From positions 3,658,001-3,722,000 of the forward strand of contig NZ_CP072014.1 of NCBI RefSeq assembly GCF_017603825.1: a DNA stretch of 64,000 bases, given 5' to 3'. The notes under the pieces were generated by a model that was not told the origin of the DNA, searched no databases, and was given only the letters and a program-made list of their open reading frames with translations. This DNA is from Arthrobacter crystallopoietes (GTDB taxonomy: Bacteria > Actinomycetota > Actinomycetes > Actinomycetales > Micrococcaceae). Numbering within the stretch: position 1 is the first letter of the stretch; the number at the start of each line of letters is the position of its first letter. A program made the position numbers and the translations under genes. Below are positions 63,535 to 64,000 of this stretch, in pieces.

Positions 63535-64000
63535 CTACGCGGTACCGGCTACTTCGACCAACCGACGCCGGTGGTCTTTGACCGCAACACCCAGCGCTAC
63601 CAGGACGACGCAGGCGATGGCACCGAACCCCGCGGTGATGGCCGTTTGCCAATCAGTATGGGCCAGCGTGGCGAAGGCGATGGCCATCATCATTGCGATC
63701 CCCACGGAGGTGCCGATCCGCTGTCCGGTCTGCTGTACTCCTCCGGCGCTGCCCGCGTAATCCAGGGGAACGTCGGCAAGTGTCAACGTCTGGTTCGGGC
63801 TGATCACCAGCCCTTGCGCCGTACCCACAAACGACAGCGTAAAGAGCAGCCACCAAAAGTTCAGGCCGAACGCCGTCTGCCAGTGGATGACCAGTACGCT
63901 CGACCCGAGCCCGAAGAGGGCGCATAAGATTCCCCAGATGACTACCCGCCGCCCGTACTCCATCACCTTTCCGCCGGACCAGTGGGACCCTAGGGCCGCC
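63535..64000 (-). CDS. MFS transporter, C-terminal part (5' end off window)
   Basis: The frame is open from the right edge to the stop at 63535, giving about 154 residues. AALGSHWSGGKVMEYGRRVVIWGILCALFGL begins the second half of a 14-helix DHA2-type drug transporter. SFVGTAQGLVISPNQTLTLADVPLDYAGSAGGVQQTGQRIGTSVGIA is the conserved segment with the family's ADVP and GSAGGV-Q-TGQRIG motif, and the C-terminus is VAVKDHRRRLVEVAGTA. The N-terminal half is outside the window. The substrate is unknown; the neighbouring aromatic operon is convergent and need not be related. Confidence 0.88.
   Translation of the reverse strand, partial: AALGSHWSGGKVMEYGRRVVIWGILCALFGLGSSVLVIHWQTAFGLNFWWLLFTLSFVGTAQGLVISPNQTLTLADVPLDYAGSAGGVQQTGQRIGTSVGIAMMMAIAFATLAHTDWQTAITAGFGAIACVVLVALGVAVKDHRRRLVEVAGTA

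Overview
The window is high-GC DNA with actinobacterial signals: many GTG and TTG starts, a DUF4193 zinc-ribbon protein, malate:quinone oxidoreductase, an nrtR-nadABC-cysteine desulfurase operon, and a homoprotocatechuate dioxygenase of the Arthrobacter/Brevibacterium type. The gene set and order suggest Micrococcaceae (Arthrobacter or a close relative). This is inferred from protein families, as there is no rRNA here.

Bases 1 to about 21,000 form an accessory stress island. It opens with the right end of one IS3-family element and holds a complete, identical second copy with inverted repeats and a 3-bp duplication. Between and after them lie genes typical of actinobacterial dormancy or low-oxygen islands: a flavodoxin, an MgtE remnant, a universal stress protein coupled to PEP synthase, a zinc alcohol dehydrogenase, a wax ester synthase/DGAT and a pyridoxamine-oxidase remnant. 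Copper genes are also present (multicopper oxidase, four-helix-bundle Cys-rich protein). Many members are broken by nonsense changes, frameshifts or truncation. From 14.5 to 21 kb the island carries a CstR-controlled persulfide/sulfite module: two MBL-rhodanese proteins, a membrane rhodanese, a small rhodanese, a TauE/SafE exporter and the CstR repressor, with five GC-centred palindromes upstream of the two transcription units.

From about 21.7 to 47.5 kb the sequence looks like core chromosome: DUF4193, DUF72, MarR and peroxiredoxin genes, tRNA-Leu(UAG), a peptide ABC transporter locus with two substrate-binding lipoproteins, mqo, an RND pump, an LLM oxidoreductase with its MarR partner, a transglutaminase-like/lipoprotein pair, and the NAD biosynthesis operon led by NrtR.

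From 47.5 to 51.2 kb is a patch of small membrane or lipoprotein genes, a thymidine-kinase remnant and a solitary serine recombinase. From 51.3 to 64 kb the genes are catabolic: an Lrp regulator divergent from an amino acid permease; a 2-oxo acid/acetoin-type dehydrogenase operon (E1 alpha, E1 beta, free-standing lipoyl protein, alpha/beta hydrolase); a Ser/Thr kinase; and a homoprotocatechuate meta-cleavage operon (FAH-RraA fusion, GntR, HpaE-like dehydrogenase, HpaD) behind a palindromic operator. A partial MFS gene runs off the right edge. No CRISPR array, rRNA or replication origin was seen.
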